Of a stretch of DNA of 64,000 bases, positions 35,250 through 44,374 are shown in pieces (within the stretch, counting starts at the first letter, position 1; each line of letters starts with the position of its first letter). Below the pieces are notes generated by a model. It had not been told where the DNA came from, did not search any database, and saw only the letters and a program-made list of their open reading frames with translations. Origin of the DNA: Pseudacidovorax sp. (GTDB lineage: Bacteria > Pseudomonadota > Gammaproteobacteria > Burkholderiales > Burkholderiaceae_C); contig NZ_JAGOPN010000002.1 of NCBI RefSeq assembly GCF_017991995.1, positions 62,001-126,000 of the forward strand. The letters run 5' to 3'. Made by a program: the position numbers and the translations under genes.

Positions 35250-37055
35250 ATGTCCCCCATCGACTTTCTTGCCGATCCGGCCCAGGTCGCACCGCCGCGC
35301 GCCGTGCGCATCGACTTCGACGACGGCAGCTTCTCGCTGCGATCGCCCGTCGCCCTGCAACCCTATGCCCGCTGCGTGGGCGAGTGGCTGGAACAGTGGG
35401 CCGAGCGCACGCCCGATGCCCTGGCGCTGGCCGAGCGCACGCCGGATGGCGCCGACTGGCGGCGCGTCAGCTACGCACAGCTGCGCGCGCAGGTCGGACG
35501 CATGGCCCAGGCGCTGCTCGATCTGCGGCTGCCCGAGGATGCACCGGTGGTGATCCTGTCGGACAACAGCGTCGACCATGCGGTGATGATGCTGGCGGCC
35601 ATGCACATCGGCCGGCCCAGCTGCTCGCTGTCCAGCGCCTATTCGCGCCTCACGCAGGACCACACGCGCCTGGCCGGCATGCTGCGGCTGCTGAGGCCCG
35701 CGCTGATCTACGCCTCGGATGCGCAGGTCTACGGCCCCGCCATCGCCGCCTGCGACCTCGACGTGCCCTGCGTGTTCAGCGCCCATGCCGGTGCCTGGCC
35801 CGGCGCGCTGGACTTCGACGCGCTGTGCGCCACGCCCGAGACGCCCGCCGTACGGGCCGCCTTCGAGGCCGTCGGCCCCGAAACGCACGCCAAGTACCTG
35901 CTGACCTCGGGCTCCACCGGCCATCCCAAGGCGGTGATCAACACCCACCGCATGCTGTGCGCCAACCAGCAGATGATGGCCCAGACCTGGCGCTTCCTGA
36001 CCCAGGAGCCGCCGGTGCTCGTGGACTGGCTGCCCTGGAGCCACACCTTCGGCGCCAACCACAACCTCAACATGGTGCTGGCCCGTGGCGGCGCGCTGTA
36101 CATCGACGAGGGCCGGCCAGCGCCGGGTCTGGTCGAGAAGACGGCACGCAACCTGCGCGAGGTGCGGCCCACGCTGTGGTTCAACGTGCCGCGCGGCTTC
36201 GACATGCTGCTGCCGCTGATGGAGGCCGACGCCGCGCTGGCCGCGGACATCCTCTCGCGGCTGCGGCTGGCGTTCTACGCGGCGGCCGCGCTGTCGCCCG
36301 CCACCTGGCAGCGGCTGCAGGCGCTGGCCGAGCGCGTGCGGCCGGGCCGGCCGCTGTGGCTCACCACCTCCTGGGGCTGCACCGAGACCTCGCCGGCCAT
36401 CACCTCGGCCCACTGGGCGCTCGACGGCGCCGGCTGCATCGGCAATCCGCTGCCCGGCATGGAGGTGCGCTTCGTGCCCAACGGCGGCAAGCTGGAGATG
36501 CGCATCAAGGGCGTGACGGTGACCCCCGGCTACCGGCACCAGCCGCGCGAGACGGCCGCCGCCTTCGACGCCGAGGGCTACTACCGCATCGGCGATGCGG
36601 GCTACCTGGTGGATGCGGCGCGGCCCGAGCGCGGCATCGTCTTCGACGGCCGCGTGGCCGAGGACTTCAAGCTCGGCAGCGGCACCTGGGTGTCGGTCGG
36701 TCCGCTGCGCATCGAGCTGGTGTCGCAGCTCGCGCCCTGGGTGCAGGACCTGGTGCTCACCGGCCATGACCGCGAGGCCGTGGGCCTGCTGGTCTTTCCC
36801 AGTCCGCAGGGCGCCGCCGAACCGGCGAAGCTGCGCGAGGCCTTGCAGGCCGCGATGCGCCAGCGCATGGCCTCCGGGCTGGGCTCGGCCCGCTGCCCCA
36901 CCCGCGCACTGGTGCTGGGCACGCCCCCCGATGCCGACCACGGCGAGATCACCGACAAGGGCTACCTCAACCAACGCGCCGTGCTCACGCGGCGCGCCGA
37001 TGCCGTGGCGCGGCTGCATGCGGCGGTGGCGGATGCCGAGGTGATCGCCGCTTGA
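35250..37055 (+). CDS. Feruloyl-CoA-synthase-like acid-CoA ligase
   Basis: A 601-residue adenylate-forming enzyme. The P-loop is LLTSGSTGHPKAVINTH, the core is LVDWLPWSHTFGANHNLNMV, and the C-terminal region GEITDKGYLNQRAVLTRR is the pattern of feruloyl-CoA synthases. These activate hydroxycinnamic or other aromatic acids. Enoyl-CoA hydratase and vanillin dehydrogenase partners of a ferulate route are absent here. It may therefore activate the acid substrate or a product of the cleavage pathway. Confidence 0.88.
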   Translation: MSPIDFLADPAQVAPPRAVRIDFDDGSFSLRSPVALQPYARCVGEWLEQWAERTPDALALAERTPDGADWRRVSYAQLRAQVGRMAQALLDLRLPEDAPVVILSDNSVDHAVMMLAAMHIGRPSCSLSSAYSRLTQDHTRLAGMLRLLRPALIYASDAQVYGPAIAACDLDVPCVFSAHAGAWPGALDFDALCATPETPAVRAAFEAVGPETHAKYLLTSGSTGHPKAVINTHRMLCANQQMMAQTWRFLTQEPPVLVDWLPWSHTFGANHNLNMVLARGGALYIDEGRPAPGLVEKTARNLREVRPTLWFNVPRGFDMLLPLMEADAALAADILSRLRLAFYAAAALSPATWQRLQALAERVRPGRPLWLTTSWGCTETSPAITSAHWALDGAGCIGNPLPGMEVRFVPNGGKLEMRIKGVTVTPGYRHQPRETAAAFDAEGYYRIGDAGYLVDAARPERGIVFDGRVAEDFKLGSGTWVSVGPLRIELVSQLAPWVQDLVLTGHDREAVGLLVFPSPQGAAEPAKLREALQAAMRQRMASGLGSARCPTRALVLGTPPDADHGEITDKGYLNQRAVLTRRADAVARLHAAVADAEVIAA

Positions 37056-37101
37056 ATCGAGCGATGCCGACGCGATGGTCCGGCTGCCACCGCGCGTGCG
37101 A

Positions 37102-39423
37102 TCAGCCGGTCGGGCCGCCGGGTGGGCGCCTGCCATGCGGTGCAGGCACGTCGAAGTGGTGCAGCACGTTGCGCAGCAGCCGGTCGAAGGCTGGATCGTG
37201 CCCCACGACCCAGGCCGCGCCGACCGCGCCGGCATGGAAGACCCGCCCGCCCTGGGGCCGCTGCCAGTCGATCATCTCGGCCGACAGGCCGCCGTCCAAC
37301 GCCTCGGTGGGTCGCGAGAACCAGTCCAGGTAGGCGTCCAGGGCGCCTGGCACGCGGCGGCGGCCCTGCGCGATCACCTGCAGGCCCGAGGGCGGCTCGG
37401 GCAGGGCCTCGCCCGCCGGAGGCGCAGTGCCCGTCATCCGCCGCAGGCTGGCCACCGTCAGGTCCCATTCGTGGCCGATGGCGCGCGGCAGGCCGCCACC
37501 GGGCGCATGGCCGAAGGTGTCGCCCTCGGCCAGGCCGACGGGCAGCGGATTGGCGAAGAAGGGATGCTGCGCGGCCGTCACGTGGTACACGCCGAAGTCG
37601 CCGGCATCGGCAAAGCCCCAGCCCGCGGTCTCCAGCCCGATGATGCTCGCGGCCGAACGGCCCACGCCGCGCAACTGGCCGCCGCGCATCCAGTCCTGGC
37701 TGTGGAATTCCTCGCCGAAGGGACCCGCGGGCGGGCGCAGCGCGGCCTGGGCCGGATCGGCGCCGCGCTCCTCGTTCTTGCGCTGCTCCATCACCGCCAT
37801 GTCCTCGTCGAAGCTCACGCGCAGGTACATGGTGTTGCCCGACAGCACGAGCGCGCTGCCGCCGCGCCGCAGCAGGGCGTCGAAGGCGTCGACCACGGGC
37901 GTGGACCAGTACTCGCTGTGGCCATTGACCACCACGGTGCCGTAGTGCGCCAGCAGCGCAGGGTCGCGATGCACGTCCAGATCGGCCAGCAGGTCGAAGT
38001 CGTAGCCTTCCTTCTCCAGCCAGACATGCAGGCGGCGCTCCAGCCGCGTCCATTGGGCGAAGCCGCTGCCGGCCGGGTCGTAGAGCGCCGCCGGGCTGGC
38101 GTTGGGCCAGGGCATGCGCAGGCCGGTGAAGTAGCTGGGCTGGCCTGCGCGGTGGAAGGTGTAGCTGCAGTAGGCCGGCGCATCGGGATGGCTGTTGGGC
38201 AGGCCGGTGGATCGGCGCGGCCAGACCGGGTCGTCCACGGTGTTGCGTGCGAAGGGCGTCGCGGCATAGGCCAGCCAGCTGCTCATGGCGCACAGCACCA
38301 GCAGCGGCGCCGCCGCGGCACCGGCCGGACGCCTGACCAGGAAGGTGATGTCGTACACCGCCTCGCGCCCGTCCAGCTCGAAGCCCAGCCGCGCCACATG
38401 CAGGCCGGGCTGCGCGTTCACCGGCAGCGTCACGCGATGGGTGATGGCCCATCGGCAGTCGTAGAGGTCGTCGGCCGCCAGCCGCAGGCCGTGGCACTGC
38501 CCGGCAGTGGCGAAGGGGTCGCCGTCACGGGCAGCCACGGCCTCGTCGAAGCCGGGGCCGCGGATCATCCAGGTGCCGTGGTTGACGATGCGGCCGTTGC
38601 GCTGATGGCCGCTGGCATCGGCGACCGCCTCGCCCCGTCCCTCGCGCAGCGGCCAGCAGGCGCGCAGGGCGGGATGGGCGGGCAGATGCCGGCCGCGGTC
38701 GGTCACGCGCTGCGCCAGCGCCTCGGCCGGCAGCGCGCATTCGTGGATGGCCGGCAGGGCGAGGTCGACATCGGCAAAGGCCTGCGCCACGCCACCGTCG
38801 CCGCAAGCGCCCAGCCGCAACGGCGCGGCGCCGGGACGAAGCGGACCGGTCCAGGCCTGGCGTCCGACGCAGATGCCGTCGATCCACAGCGCCGACGTGC
38901 GGCCGTCCCAGGTCGCGGCCACATGCTGCCAGGCGCGGGCCTTCAGCCGGCCGGCGGTCCAGCGATGGGTCGGGACAGCGCCGGCCGACGGCGCTCCGGC
39001 ATCGGCCAGGTCCAGGCCCAGCGCACCGTCCGATGCGATGAAGAGGCCGAAGCCGCCCTGTGCCGGGTCATCGCACTGCGTGATCAGCGCCTGGCGCGGA
39101 CCGTCCACGCGCCAGGGCATCACCCAGCACTCCAGGCTGAGGCCCGGCAGGGCGATGCCGGCCGGCAGCCCACGTGGCACATGGACATAGGAGCCGGGAT
39201 GAATCGGCTGGATGTGCGGCTGCACCCTGCCCAGGTCGGCCACCAGGCGATCGCTGGCGCGGTCCTCGGGATCGTCGCCCAGGCGGTAGATGCCCAGCCG
39301 GCAGGGCCGGTCCACGCTCAGGTGGAGGTCGATGGCCTCGCCGGCATGCACGGTCTTGGCGCCCGTGTAGCCATGGACACCCGGCAGCGCCAGCGCACGG
39401 TGGGGCGGGATCGCCGCCGTCAT
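37102..39423 (-). CDS. N,N-dimethylformamidase large-subunit-like protein
   Basis: A 773-residue protein. Residues about 60-290 form a LamG/concanavalin-like beta-sandwich (LSLECWVMPWR, WQHVAATWDG), and residues 300-770 match the catalytic core of dimethylformamidase large subunits. The Paracoccus enzyme uses a mononuclear iron held by two Tyr and one Glu. Here Glu504 lies in VVVNGHSEYWS, and Tyr386 plus one of Tyr418/421/431 are candidate ligands. The small subunit gene is not present. The ATG at 39423 overlaps the stop of the upstream Bug protein gene. It likely hydrolyses an amide, but DMF itself is unproven. Confidence 0.85.
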   Translation of the reverse strand: MTAAIPPHRALALPGVHGYTGAKTVHAGEAIDLHLSVDRPCRLGIYRLGDDPEDRASDRLVADLGRVQPHIQPIHPGSYVHVPRGLPAGIALPGLSLECWVMPWRVDGPRQALITQCDDPAQGGFGLFIASDGALGLDLADAGAPSAGAVPTHRWTAGRLKARAWQHVAATWDGRTSALWIDGICVGRQAWTGPLRPGAAPLRLGACGDGGVAQAFADVDLALPAIHECALPAEALAQRVTDRGRHLPAHPALRACWPLREGRGEAVADASGHQRNGRIVNHGTWMIRGPGFDEAVAARDGDPFATAGQCHGLRLAADDLYDCRWAITHRVTLPVNAQPGLHVARLGFELDGREAVYDITFLVRRPAGAAAAPLLVLCAMSSWLAYAATPFARNTVDDPVWPRRSTGLPNSHPDAPAYCSYTFHRAGQPSYFTGLRMPWPNASPAALYDPAGSGFAQWTRLERRLHVWLEKEGYDFDLLADLDVHRDPALLAHYGTVVVNGHSEYWSTPVVDAFDALLRRGGSALVLSGNTMYLRVSFDEDMAVMEQRKNEERGADPAQAALRPPAGPFGEEFHSQDWMRGGQLRGVGRSAASIIGLETAGWGFADAGDFGVYHVTAAQHPFFANPLPVGLAEGDTFGHAPGGGLPRAIGHEWDLTVASLRRMTGTAPPAGEALPEPPSGLQVIAQGRRRVPGALDAYLDWFSRPTEALDGGLSAEMIDWQRPQGGRVFHAGAVGAAWVVGHDPAFDRLLRNVLHHFDVPAPHGRRPPGGPTG

Positions 39424-40397
39424 TCGGTGGAGAAGCCCGAGGCCTTGATGACGGGCCCCCAGCGCTGCAGGTCCTCGGCGATCAGGCGCGTCAGGGCCTC
39501 GGGCGTGCTCGGGTTGGCGTCGCTGCTGAGCTTGGCCAGCCGCTCCTTCACGTCCGGCTGCGCCAGCGCCTTGCCGAGGGCGGCATGCAGCTGGGCGACC
39601 GTGGCGGCGGGGGTGGCGGCCGGCACGAACAGGCCGGTCCATTCGAGGTTGTCGAAATGCGGCTGGCCCAGCTCCTTGAGCGTGGGCACGTCCGGCAGCT
39701 GGGCCGCGCGCTGGGCGCCGTTGACCGCCAGGATCCTGATCTTGCCGGCCTGCTGGTACTGCACCAGATCGGCGATGGGCGTGATGCCGGCCGCCACCTG
39801 GTTGCCCAGCAGGTCCTGCACCAGCGGCGCGGCGCCGCGGTAGGGCACGGCGGTGAGCTTGACGCCGGCCTCGCTGCCCAGGCGGAGGCCGATGAACTGC
39901 GAGACGCTGCCCGGCGCCGGCACGCCGTAGCTGCCGCGCGAGGCGTCGGTGCGTGCCAGGGCCAGCCATTCGCGCACGTCCTTGGCCGGCAGGGCCGCGG
40001 GCACGGCCAGGCCTTCGTAGAAGGTGGCGATGCGACCGACGGCGGCGAAGTCCTTGACGGGGTCGTAGCGCACCGAGCGCGAGGTCAGCGGCAGCATCAC
40101 CATCATGTGCATGTTGGCCAGCAGCACCGTCAGGCCGTCGGGTGCGGTACCGCGCACATAGTCGGCCGCGATCTGGCCGCCGGCGCCCGTGCGGTTCTCC
40201 ACCACCACGGCCACGCCGAGGTCGGCCGCCAGCTTGTCGGCCAGCGTGCGCGCCTGCACGTCGGCAGAGCCGCCGGCCGGATAGCCGACGACGAGGCGCA
40301 GCGGGCCCTTGCCCGTGGGCACCTGCGCCGGTGCGGCGCAGGCGAAGGCCAGGCCGGCGCAGGCCAGGCCGAGGCGGAGGAAGGCAGGCAGTGTCAT
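39420..40397 (-). CDS. Bug-family tripartite tricarboxylate transporter binding protein
   Basis: A 325-residue periplasmic protein with a Sec signal (cleavage near FACAAPAQ) and the Bug pattern PLRLVVGYPAGGSADVQARTLA, then VVVENRTGAGGQIAADYVRG. Bug proteins bind small carboxylates and amides, often without linked membrane components, as here. ATGA overlap with the dimethylformamidase-like gene indicates one transcript and suggests that it captures that enzyme's substrate or product. Confidence 0.92.
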   Translation of the reverse strand: MTLPAFLRLGLACAGLAFACAAPAQVPTGKGPLRLVVGYPAGGSADVQARTLADKLAADLGVAVVVENRTGAGGQIAADYVRGTAPDGLTVLLANMHMMVMLPLTSRSVRYDPVKDFAAVGRIATFYEGLAVPAALPAKDVREWLALARTDASRGSYGVPAPGSVSQFIGLRLGSEAGVKLTAVPYRGAAPLVQDLLGNQVAAGITPIADLVQYQQAGKIRILAVNGAQRAAQLPDVPTLKELGQPHFDNLEWTGLFVPAATPAATVAQLHAALGKALAQPDVKERLAKLSSDANPSTPEALTRLIAEDLQRWGPVIKASGFSTE

Positions 40398-40532
40398 GGT
40401 GTTTTTCGCGGGTCGTGGAAGAAAAGGCGGGATCGGCCCGTCGGCGTGCTGGCAGCCGGGGCCGGCAAGGGCGCCGTCCCTGCAAGGAGCGCGAGACGGC
40501 TGGTTGTAGGGTTGTCGATGGCCGATCCGGGC

Positions 40533-41966
40533 TCAGGCGAGACCGCGCCGGACCACTTCGTCCGCCAGGTCGTCCAGGGCGCGGCTCAGGCGGTCGGCCA
40601 GCTCGTCGAGTTCGGGCTCGCTGATGGTCAGCGGGGGCGTGATCATCTGGAAGTCGCCGAAGGCCCCGAGGTTGGCGCGGCGGTTGTAGAGCGCGATGCC
40701 GTGGCGCAGGCCGTGTTCGGTGAGCCGCGCCGGCGCATTGAATGCAGCGGGCAGCGCACGCCGCGTGGCCTTGTCCGCCACCAGCTCGATGGCGCTGAAC
40801 AGGCCCAGGCCGCGCACATCGCCCACGAGCGGCGAGCGCGCAGCGACGGCCTCCAGGCGGCGGCGCAGGCCGACACCGCGCTCCCGGGCCCGCGCCACGA
40901 GGTCCAGGCGCTCGACCTCGTCCATCACCGCGTTGGCGATGGCGCAGGACATCGGATTGGTGAAGTAGGTATGGCCGTGCACGAACCCGCCTGCGCCTGC
41001 CACCGCGTCCACGATGCGCGCCGGTGCCAGCAGGCAGCCCAGCGGCGTGTAGCCGGCCGCCAGGCCCTTGGCCAGCGTCACCAGGTCGGGCCGGGCGCCC
41101 GGCCAGTGGTGCGCGGCGAGGAATTCGCCGGTGCGGCCGGCGCCGCTCATGATCTCGTCGTAGATCAGCAGCACGCCGTGGCGGTCGCAGATCTGCCGCA
41201 CCCGCTGGAAGTAGGCGGCCGGCGAGACCACGGCGCCGGTGGAAAGCCCTCCGATGGGCTCCAGGATGAAGGCCAGCACGGTCTGGGGACCTTCCTGCTC
41301 GATGGTGCGCTCCAGCGCGTCGGCGCAGGCCATGGCGTAGCTCTCGGCCGTGTGGCCTTCCGGCAGGCGATAGCTCAGCGGCGCCGGCACCTTCGGCATG
41401 GGCTTGACCATGGGACCGTAGATGGCCTGGGTGTGCGCGTCCCCGGTCACGGCCAGCGCGCCCAGGGTGGAGCCGTGGTAGCTGGGGTCGCGCGAGATCA
41501 CCTTCCAGCGCCCCGCCTGGCCCGTCACCACGGCGTACTGCCGCGCGAGCTTGAGGGCCGATTCGTTGGCCTCCGACCCACCCGAGACGAAGAAGGCCCG
41601 GTCGAAGCCCTCCCCGGCCAGCGCACAGAGCCGATCCGCCAGCGCGATGTTGTGCTCGCTTTCGAAGAAGCGCGGATAGGCGAAGCTCACGCGCTCGGCC
41701 TGCGCCTGCATGGCCGCGATCACATGCCGGTTGCCATGGCCGATGTTGGCGACCACGGCACCGGCGGTGGCGTCGAGGTAGCGGCGGCCATCCGCATCCC
41801 AGAGCCAGACGCCCTCGCCCCGGCCCACGCGCGGCGGTCGCGCCGCGCCGCGGGGACTGTAGAAGCTGAGCACGGAGCCGCCGCGCGGCGTGTCGCCGAT
41901 CAGGCGGGCAGGTTGCGGGTCAGCGCTGGCAGGCAGCGGGTCGATGTCGGAGGCGGCGCGGTTCAT
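40533..41966 (-). CDS. Class III PLP-dependent aminotransferase
   Basis: A 477-residue aminotransferase of the omega-amino acid/beta-alanine-pyruvate group. The catalytic Lys is in LVTLAKGLAAGYTPLG, the PLP-binding Asp in LIYDEIMSGAGRTG, and the phosphate contact segment is VSGGSEANESALKLAR. The ATG at 41966 gives the usual N-terminus; the longer reading frame is antisense to the LysR gene. It probably transfers an omega-amino group to pyruvate or glutamate. It is 135 bases downstream of no gene on its strand and diverges from the LysR gene, its likely regulator. Confidence 0.9.
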   Translation of the reverse strand: MNRAASDIDPLPASADPQPARLIGDTPRGGSVLSFYSPRGAARPPRVGRGEGVWLWDADGRRYLDATAGAVVANIGHGNRHVIAAMQAQAERVSFAYPRFFESEHNIALADRLCALAGEGFDRAFFVSGGSEANESALKLARQYAVVTGQAGRWKVISRDPSYHGSTLGALAVTGDAHTQAIYGPMVKPMPKVPAPLSYRLPEGHTAESYAMACADALERTIEQEGPQTVLAFILEPIGGLSTGAVVSPAAYFQRVRQICDRHGVLLIYDEIMSGAGRTGEFLAAHHWPGARPDLVTLAKGLAAGYTPLGCLLAPARIVDAVAGAGGFVHGHTYFTNPMSCAIANAVMDEVERLDLVARARERGVGLRRRLEAVAARSPLVGDVRGLGLFSAIELVADKATRRALPAAFNAPARLTEHGLRHGIALYNRRANLGAFGDFQMITPPLTISEPELDELADRLSRALDDLADEVVRRGLA

Positions 41967-42039
41967 GGGGCCGCACGATAAGGCGGGCCCGGCAATTGCA
42001 GTAGTCGCATGGAACGATGAAGTCCTATACGCTCGCCGC

Positions 42040-42957
42040 ATGAAGCCGATCCATGACCGCCTCGACCTGCTCGACACCTTCGTGCGTGTGGCCGAGGCCG
42101 GCTCGCTCAGCAAGGCCGCCCGGACGCTCGGCATCACACAGCCCACCGCCAGCCGCCGCCTGCTGGAGCTGGAACGCATGCTGGGCTGCAAGCTCGCCCT
42201 GCGCACCACGGCCAGCTTTTCGCTCACCGACGAAGGGCGGCAGCTGGTGGCCGAGGCGCGCGCGCTGGCCGACCGGTGGGCTGGACTGGCCGAGCGCATC
42301 TCCGGCGCCCGCAGCCGGCCGGAGGGCACGCTGCGCGTGATTGGGCCATCGGGCTACGGCACGGGCTTTCTCACCGATGCCGTGACCGACCTGCGCGCCG
42401 CCTGGCCGCAACTGCGGGTCGAGCTGACGCTGACCGACCGCGTGGTGGACCTCGCTGCGTCAGGTGCCGAATGCTGGGTGTGCGTGGGCGAGGTGCGCGA
42501 CCCCGGGCTGGTCAGTCGTGCGCTGGGTTCGATGGAGCGTGTGCTGGTGGCCAGTCCGGCCCTGCTGGCACGAACCGGTCCCGTCACGCTGGCACGCCTG
42601 CCCACCCTGCCCTGCGTGGGCCTGGTGCCGCATGTGATGGGCACGCTGCGGCTGCTGGACAGGAGCGGCCGGGCGCAGATGGTCCCCATCGACACACCGC
42701 TGCGCACCGACAGCCTGCTGTCCAGCTACCGCGCCATCCTGAACGGCGACGGCATCGGCGCCGCAGCGCCCTGGATGTGCCAGGCGGATATCGACGCAGG
42801 CCGCGTCCGGCGCGTGCTGCCGCGATGGTGGCTGGAGCCGGTGAGCATCCATGTGGCCATGCCACCGGGCGCCTATCGGCCCGCGCGCGTCACGGCCTTC
42901 ATCGATGCGCTGCGGCGGCGCATGCACCGCCTGCCCGGATTCCGGCCCGCGGCCTGA
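42040..42957 (+). CDS. LysR-family regulator divergent from the aminotransferase
   Basis: A 305-residue regulator with an N-terminal winged helix (LLDTFVRVAEAGSLSKAART, then LGITQPTASRRLLELERMLG) and a C-terminal periplasmic-binding-like effector domain. The 73-base intergenic region to the aminotransferase gene includes ATTGCAGTAGTCGCAT, which has the T-N11-A shape of LysR sites, so control of that gene is likely. The effector is unknown. Confidence 0.9.
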   Translation: MKPIHDRLDLLDTFVRVAEAGSLSKAARTLGITQPTASRRLLELERMLGCKLALRTTASFSLTDEGRQLVAEARALADRWAGLAERISGARSRPEGTLRVIGPSGYGTGFLTDAVTDLRAAWPQLRVELTLTDRVVDLAASGAECWVCVGEVRDPGLVSRALGSMERVLVASPALLARTGPVTLARLPTLPCVGLVPHVMGTLRLLDRSGRAQMVPIDTPLRTDSLLSSYRAILNGDGIGAAAPWMCQADIDAGRVRRVLPRWWLEPVSIHVAMPPGAYRPARVTAFIDALRRRMHRLPGFRPAA

Positions 42958-43075
42958 GCGCCTGCAGCGCGGGCCGGGCAGGAGGTCGCCGCGTGGGCGC
43001 TTTGGCAGCCATGCCGGCACCGCAACCGGCCTTCTGGCATGCTGGCGCGCTCGCTCCCCAAGACTTCGACTCCCC

Positions 43076-43789
43076 ATGTCCAACGACCTTTCCGCCTTCC
43101 CCATCACCCGCAAGTGGCCGGCCACCCATCCGGACCGGCTGCAGCTCTATTCGCTGCCCACGCCCAACGGCGTGAAGGCGTCAATCATGCTGGAGGAATG
43201 CGGCCTGCCCTACGAGGTGCACCGCGTGGACTTCGGCGCCAACGACCAGACCTCGCCCGAGTTCCTGTCGCTCAACCCGAACAACAAGATCCCGGCCATC
43301 CTCGACCCGAACGGGCCGGACGGCCAGCCGCTGGCGCTGTTCGAGTCGGGCGCGATCCTGGTCTACCTGGCCGACAAGACCGGCCAGTTCATCCCCAAGG
43401 ACGCCCCCGGCCGCTATCACGCACTGCAATGGCTGATGTTCCAGATGGGCGGCATCGGACCCATGTTTGGCCAGCTGGGCTTCTTTCACAAGTTCGCCGG
43501 CAAGGACTACGAGGACAAGCGGCCGCGCGACCGCTATGTCGCCGAATCCAAGCGGCTGCTGGGCGTGCTGGACAAGCACCTGGCGGGCAAGGACTGGGTG
43601 CTGGGCAGCAACTATTCGATCGCCGACATCGCGATCTTTCCCTGGGTGCGCAACCTGGTGGGCTTCTACGAGGCGCGCGAACTGGTGGGCTTCGGCGACT
43701 TCGCGCAGGTGCAGCGCGTGCTGGACGCCTTCGTGGCACGGCCTGCGGTCGTGCGCGGCCTGGGCATTCCGGGCGCGCCCGCCAAGTAG
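43076..43789 (+). CDS. Glutathione S-transferase (YghU/YfcG-like)
   Basis: A 237-residue cytoplasmic protein. The thioredoxin-fold N-domain has LQLYSLPTPNGVKASIMLEE with the Asn used by nu-class enzymes instead of a Tyr or Ser, and NPNNKIPAILDPNGPDG and ALFESGAILVYLADKTGQF with the conserved cis-Pro and Ser. The helical C-domain includes SNYSIADIAIFPWVRNLVGF. Nu-class enzymes act as glutathione-dependent disulfide-bond oxidoreductases and peroxidases. The gene is monocistronic. Confidence 0.92.
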   Translation: MSNDLSAFPITRKWPATHPDRLQLYSLPTPNGVKASIMLEECGLPYEVHRVDFGANDQTSPEFLSLNPNNKIPAILDPNGPDGQPLALFESGAILVYLADKTGQFIPKDAPGRYHALQWLMFQMGGIGPMFGQLGFFHKFAGKDYEDKRPRDRYVAESKRLLGVLDKHLAGKDWVLGSNYSIADIAIFPWVRNLVGFYEARELVGFGDFAQVQRVLDAFVARPAVVRGLGIPGAPAK

Positions 43790-43793
43790 ACGA

Positions 43794-44126
43794 TCAGCGC
43801 AGATGCAGCCGGCGCCGCACCACGGGCCGGCTGATCGCGGCGATGGCCAGGCCTGCGATGGCCGCCGAGGCGATCAGCGCGAAGGACTTGGACACGACCA
43901 GCCCCTTGACGGGCCGACGCATGCCTTGCTCCCGCTTGCGTGGCGGTGGGCTAACAGTCACCGACACCGGGTCGCTGGCCGGGAAGGACTCGGCAATGCC
44001 CTGGTCCAGGGCGTCCTCGTCAGGTTCGCGCTTCTCGGGCGGCGCCACCTTCTCCGCCGCCTGCGGGTCGGCGGCCGTGGGAAAGCGAAAGGCGTCGGGC
44101 TGGGTGTTCTTGTCGTCCTGGCTCAT
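43794..44126 (-). CDS. Small membrane-anchored protein with SFPASDP motif
   Basis: A 110-residue protein. Residues 1-70 are hydrophilic and acidic and include DEDALDQGIAESFPASDPVS, a short motif (E-S-F-P-A-S-D-P) that recurs in many uncharacterised small proteins of Proteobacteria. One membrane segment follows near the C-terminus (SFALIASAAIAGLAIAAI), ended by an Arg-rich tail. GAGGAG lies 5-10 bases upstream. Function is unknown; the soluble part probably faces the cytoplasm or periplasm from an inner membrane anchor. Confidence 0.75.
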   Translation of the reverse strand: MSQDDKNTQPDAFRFPTAADPQAAEKVAPPEKREPDEDALDQGIAESFPASDPVSVTVSPPPRKREQGMRRPVKGLVVSKSFALIASAAIAGLAIAAISRPVVRRRLHLR

Positions 44127-44374
44127 GGGGGCTCCTCGTTCCATGGGGTGTAGAGAACCCGCAGTGCGGGCTGGCGGACCAGCCTAGCGCGTCCGCGGGC
44201 GCAGACTGTGGGACCACGCCGCGAACGGGGTAGGAACCGTGCCGCGTCTGCGAGCCGCGGGCGATGGCAAGCCCGCCACCGGCGGCGGCCACCCGCAGGC
44301 GACTGCACCGCCGAGGTGCGCTGGCTATAGTTCCGCGGCTCTTTCATCCAACCCGACAGCCGACGGAGACACCC

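Noticed and set aside
32102..37055. Straightforward carnitine degradation cluster
   Set aside because: The cleavage enzyme and dehydrogenase fit, but the feruloyl-CoA-synthase-like ligase and the lack of a betainyl-CoA thiolase make the assignment unsafe.
34194..37235. 1,013-residue minus-strand reading frame opposite the dehydrogenase and ligase genes
   Set aside because: Shadow of the recognised plus-strand genes; no domain signature.
39424..40485. Upstream extension of the dimethylformamidase-like frame
   Set aside because: It is out-of-frame translation of the Bug protein gene; the ATG at 39423 gives the expected family length.
44127..44374. Extracytoplasmic sigma-factor promoter around GGAAC at about 44230
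   Set aside because: No matching -10 element at a sensible distance was found; the short match is expected by chance.
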